64,000 nucleotides of DNA from Shinella yambaruensis. Lineage in GTDB: Bacteria > Pseudomonadota > Alphaproteobacteria > Rhizobiales > Rhizobiaceae. The stretch lies in NCBI RefSeq assembly GCF_022899355.1, contig NZ_JALJCK010000004.1, forward strand, positions 310,001 to 374,000. Direction: 5' to 3'. The position numbers and the translations under genes are program-made. Shown one piece after another: positions 62,312 to 64,000 of this stretch (position 1 is its first letter; every line of letters begins with the position of its first letter). The notes below the pieces were generated by a model. The model searched no databases and had not been told where the DNA came from. It was given only the letters and a program-made list of their open reading frames with translations.

Positions 62312-63274
62312 ATGAAACGACCGCGCTTGCTGATCACCCGGCCGCTGCCGGCCCGCGTGCATGAGCGGGCAGGCGTGCTCTTCGACCTGACGATCCGCAA
62401 GGATGCCGGCGCGACGCAGGGTGCGGACCTTTCCGCCGCGCTTGCGGAATATGATGCGATCCTGCCGTCGCTGGGCGATGCGTTCTCGCGGGAGGTCTTT
62501 GCGGCCGCTGCCGAACCGCGCTGCCGCATCCTTGCCAATTTCGGGGCAGGGATCAGCCATATCGACCTTGCGGCTGCCGCGAGCGCCGGCATCGCCGTCA
62601 CCAATACGCCAGGCGCCGTTACGGGGCCGACCGCCGATCTCGCCATGCTGCTGCTGCTCATGAGCGCCCGCCGCGCGGGCGAGGGCGAGCGGCTGGTGCG
62701 CTCGGGGGATTGGCAGGGCTGGTATCCCGTGCAGCTTCTCGGCCACGACGTGTCCGGCAGCACGATCGGCATCGTCGGCATGGGCCGCATCGGGCAGGAG
62801 GTGGCCCGCCGGGCTGCTGCCGGCTTCGGCATGCGTGTACTGTTCCACAATCGCTCGCCGAAGACGGTGCCGGGCGTGGAGGCGACGCAGGTGCCGCTCG
62901 ACGAATTGTTGAAACGCGCGGATTTCGTGGTGCTGACGGTGCCGGGCGGGAGCGAAACGCGCCATCTGATCGACGAGCGCGCCTTCGCGCTGATGCGGCC
63001 TGAAACGCATCTTATCAATGTCTCGCGCGGCGAGGTGGTGGACGAGGCCGCGCTGGTCCGGGCGCTCGGCGACCGGCGGATCGCCGGGGCGGCGCTCGAT
63101 GTCTATGAATTCGAACCCGCCGTGCCGGCGGCGCTGCGTGAGCGCGACGACGTCGTGCTGCTGCCGCATCTCGGCTCGGCGACGCGCGCGGCCCGCGAGG
63201 CGATGGGCATGACGGCGCTCGACAATCTGGAGGCCTTTTTCCGCGGTGAGGTTCCGCAGGACAGGGTCGCCTAG
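62312..63274 (+). CDS. D-isomer-specific 2-hydroxyacid dehydrogenase
   Basis: The 320-residue NAD(P)-dependent dehydrogenase has the Rossmann motif GIVGMGRIGQEVARRA, the NVSRGEVVDEAAL loop, and catalytic Arg/Glu/His in VSRGE, YEFEP and LLPHLGSAT. It interconverts a 2-hydroxyacid (glyoxylate/hydroxypyruvate type) and a 2-oxoacid. The ATG at 62312 has GGAGGAG upstream; an earlier ATG (62264) is less likely. It is divergent from the operon and may process its product. Confidence 0.9.
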   Translation: MKRPRLLITRPLPARVHERAGVLFDLTIRKDAGATQGADLSAALAEYDAILPSLGDAFSREVFAAAAEPRCRILANFGAGISHIDLAAAASAGIAVTNTPGAVTGPTADLAMLLLLMSARRAGEGERLVRSGDWQGWYPVQLLGHDVSGSTIGIVGMGRIGQEVARRAAAGFGMRVLFHNRSPKTVPGVEATQVPLDELLKRADFVVLTVPGGSETRHLIDERAFALMRPETHLINVSRGEVVDEAALVRALGDRRIAGAALDVYEFEPAVPAALRERDDVVLLPHLGSATRAAREAMGMTALDNLEAFFRGEVPQDRVA

Positions 63275-63320
63275 AGCAATTTCAGCAAAAGTGCGAAGCG
63301 GTTTTGCGCAAACGTTCCAA
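63271..63320. repeat. Dispersed CTAGAG-palindrome element, copy C
   Basis: CTAGAGCAATTTCAGC is followed by a palindrome GCAAAA/TTTTGC. The TAG stop of the dehydrogenase lies in the CTAGAG head, as in copy A. Similar sequences recur in rhizobial genomes. Confidence 0.65.
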
Positions 63321-63335
63321 CGGGAGGGAGAAAGC

Positions 63336-64000
63336 ATGAACCATGTTGCGATCCTGGGAGCCGGGCAGGCCGGCTCGTCGCTGGCGGCCAAGCTGCGGAG
63401 CCTCGGCTTTGGCGGTCGGATCACGCTCATCGGCGAGGAGAACACGCTCCCCTACCAGCGCCCGCCCCTTTCCAAGAAATACCTGATGAAGGAAATGACG
63501 CTGGAGCAGTTGCACCTTCGGCCCGAACGTTTCTATGCCGACAACGACATTGCCCTGCATCTCGGCCGGAAGGTCGATGCCATCGACCGCGCCGCACGGC
63601 AGATCCGCTGCGGCGAGGACGTGCTTTCCTACGACCAGCTGGCGCTGACGACGGGTGCGACGCCGCGTCCGCTGCCGGCGGCGCTCGGCGGTGGCCTGCC
63701 CGGCGTCTATGTCGTGCGCAACCTTGCCGATGTCGACCGCATGGCCCCGGAATTCCGCGAGGGGCGGCGGGTGCTGGTCGTCGGCGGCGGCTATATCGGG
63801 CTGGAGGCGGCGGCGGTCGCGGCCAAGCTCGGCCTCAAGGTGACGCTGATCGAGGCCGCCGAGCGGATCCTCCAGCGCGTCGCCGCGTCGGCGACCTCGG
63901 ATTATTTCCGCAACCTCCATGCCGGCAACGGCGTCGAAATCCTCGAAGGGGCGGGCCTTGCCGGGCTGGAGCGCGAGGAGGCGATCTCGGTGGCGCTGTC
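63336..64000 (+). CDS. FAD-dependent ferredoxin reductase, N-terminal part (3' truncated by window edge)
   Basis: The first 221 residues show a Rossmann FAD motif (ILGAGQAGSSLAAKLR), PYQRPPLSKKYL, and an NAD(P) motif (VLVVGGGYIGLEAAAVAAKLG), the layout of ferredoxin/rubredoxin reductases that serve P450 or Rieske oxygenases. GGGAGGGAG precedes the ATG at 63336. The ferredoxin at 54594 is a plausible partner. The rest of the gene and any terminal oxygenase lie beyond the window. Confidence 0.9.
   Translation, partial: MNHVAILGAGQAGSSLAAKLRSLGFGGRITLIGEENTLPYQRPPLSKKYLMKEMTLEQLHLRPERFYADNDIALHLGRKVDAIDRAARQIRCGEDVLSYDQLALTTGATPRPLPAALGGGLPGVYVVRNLADVDRMAPEFREGRRVLVVGGGYIGLEAAAVAAKLGLKVTLIEAAERILQRVAASATSDYFRNLHAGNGVEILEGAGLAGLEREEAISVAL

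Overview
The window is GC-rich chromosomal DNA from an alphaproteobacterium, most likely a Rhizobiales/Rhizobiaceae member (Rhizobium, Agrobacterium, Ensifer or Shinella type). The signs are the gene order rimP-nusA-ylxR-infB-rbfA-truB ... rpsO-pnp ... fabI-fabB-fabA-irr, an Irr-type Fur protein, a CtrA-type box, a rimP-leader attenuator, and palindromic repeats of the kind scattered through rhizobial genomes. I see no prophage, transposase, CRISPR array, tRNA or rRNA.

Layout. (1) 1-10.9 kb: the end of an Lrp/AsnC regulator, a fused indolepyruvate ferredoxin oxidoreductase, then a leucine/isovalerate (liu) operon: isovaleryl-CoA dehydrogenase, MCC beta, a RidA-like protein, MCC alpha, HMG-CoA lyase and an enoyl-CoA (methylglutaconyl-CoA) hydratase. 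(2) 11.1-18.7 kb, leftward: a bacterial alpha-2-macroglobulin with an intact thioester motif, followed by pbpC. (3) 18.7-24.5 kb: a 500-bp regulatory gap (CtrA box, candidate small RNA), then an AEC permease, membrane-anchored cytochrome c, kdsB, pheA, a small membrane protein, nudC and a HIT protein. (4) 24.5-30.4 kb: 4.5S/SRP RNA, dnaX, ybaB, a LysE exporter, a MOSC protein, recR and a lytic transglycosylase whose 5' end carries a perfect 47-bp inverted repeat. (5) 30.4-45.8 kb: an MFS exporter and the rimP-nusA-ylxR-infB-rbfA-truB translation block behind an attenuator, an orphan HWE histidine kinase, an SH3b protein, rpsO, pnp and an rsmC-like methyltransferase. (6) 45.8-54.6 kb: a divergent Lrp/LysE pair, fabA-fabB-fabI, irr, a TRIC-type channel, and several conserved small or membrane proteins (YdcF/ElyC, TMEM43, DUF2934).

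(7) 54.6-64 kb is the accessory catabolic region and the best candidate for an undescribed system. A tightly coupled leftward operon encodes a creatininase-family amidohydrolase, an ABC importer (ATPase, permease, NMT1/SsuA-type binding protein), a cytosine-deaminase-like amidohydrolase, a VAO/GlcD-type FAD oxidoreductase, a RutR-like TetR regulator, a RidA-like protein and a [2Fe-2S] ferredoxin. Divergent from it are a D-2-hydroxyacid dehydrogenase and a ferredoxin reductase that runs off the window. Together they look like import, ring or amide hydrolysis and oxidation of a nitrogen-containing, probably heterocyclic, compound. The substrate cannot be read from the sequence. The ferredoxin and its reductase imply a terminal oxygenase, which would have to lie beyond position 64000.
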